The position numbers and the translations under genes were made by a program. Below, in pieces: positions 5,877 through 5,918 of a stretch of 5,918 bases of DNA; position 1 is the first letter of the stretch, and every line of letters begins with the position of its first letter. The DNA is from Actinomycetes bacterium (GTDB taxonomy: Bacteria; Actinomycetota; Thermoleophilia; RBG-16-64-13): NCBI GenBank assembly GCA_021815245.1, contig JAKAHF010000174.1, forward strand, positions 1 to 5,918. Direction: 5' to 3'. The notes beneath the pieces were generated by a model that was not told the origin of the DNA, did no database searches, and was given only the letters and a program-made list of their open reading frames with translations.

Positions 5877-5918
5877 CTAGATGGTGCGACCGATCGCGGC
5901 GCCGTCGGCGAAGGCGCC
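5877..5918 (-). CDS. 3' end of an upstream gene, possibly an oxidoreductase
   Basis: Only 13 codons and the TAG stop are inside the window, reading GAFADGAAIGRTI. The A-x-x-DG-x-x-x-GR-x-I pattern resembles the C-terminal tail of two-domain old-yellow-enzyme-type enoate reductases, and less closely the last FAD helix of fumarate reductase-type flavoproteins. Either would suit a neighbourhood of redox genes, but 13 residues cannot establish a family. The stop lies 69 bases before the VOC start on the same strand, which fits one operon. An open frame running in from the edge could also be chance, although the strong ribosome-binding sites that follow directly make a real gene end more likely. 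Confidence 0.4.
   Translation of the reverse strand, partial: GAFADGAAIGRTI

Noticed and set aside
1..5918. Mobile elements, CRISPR arrays, tRNA or rRNA genes
   Set aside because: No transposase, terminal inverted repeats, regularly spaced repeats or RNA-gene signatures were seen on either strand.

Overview
The window is a compact run of genes all read on the minus strand, so transcription goes from right to left. GC content is high by eye. The presence of a glycyl radical enzyme (GRE), whose radical is destroyed by oxygen, points to an anaerobe or a facultative anaerobe living without oxygen. The lineage cannot be fixed from this sequence. High-GC anaerobes such as Coriobacteriia-type Actinobacteria, Desulfobacterota or Chloroflexi would all fit (inference only).

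Layout in transcription order. (1) 5918-5877: the last 13 codons of an upstream gene, possibly an oxidoreductase. (2) 5862-5800: a possible 20-codon ORF with a strong Shine-Dalgarno, whose start codon lies inside a perfect 7-1-7 palindrome and whose end overlaps the next gene. (3) 5807-4878: a protein with two vicinal-oxygen-chelate (VOC) domains, starting at TTG. (4) 4844-3381: a soluble FAD-dependent oxidoreductase of the fumarate reductase/ketosteroid dehydrogenase flavoprotein superfamily. (5) 3371-2607: a short-chain dehydrogenase/reductase (SDR) whose ribosome-binding site overlaps the stop of the previous gene. (6) 2606-2429: the only sizeable intergenic gap, holding a candidate promoter and an 18-bp near-perfect palindrome with a further repeated half-site. 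(7) 2428-1: a large pyruvate formate-lyase-type GRE, cut by the left edge after 809 codons. Its glycyl radical loop lies just outside the window. No activating enzyme is visible.

The tight spacing of items 1 and 3-5 suggests one operon. The GRE looks as if it can be controlled separately from its own promoter, perhaps by a dimeric repressor bound to the palindrome. Together the genes look like an anaerobic catabolic module: the SDR and flavoprotein would adjust the redox state of a carbonyl, alcohol or enone substrate, the VOC protein would act on an oxygenated or CoA-linked intermediate, and the GRE would make or break a difficult bond by radical chemistry. The substrate is not evident.

Several active sites depart from the best-known family members. 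The GRE has Cys-Leu-Gly instead of the Cys-x-Glu of dehydratases and decarboxylases, and lacks the Arg at Cys+15 of benzylsuccinate synthase. The SDR has His where the catalytic Tyr is expected. The flavoprotein appears to lack the fumarate-binding His and Arg residues. These changes recur across the cluster and make it a fair candidate for an undescribed pathway.
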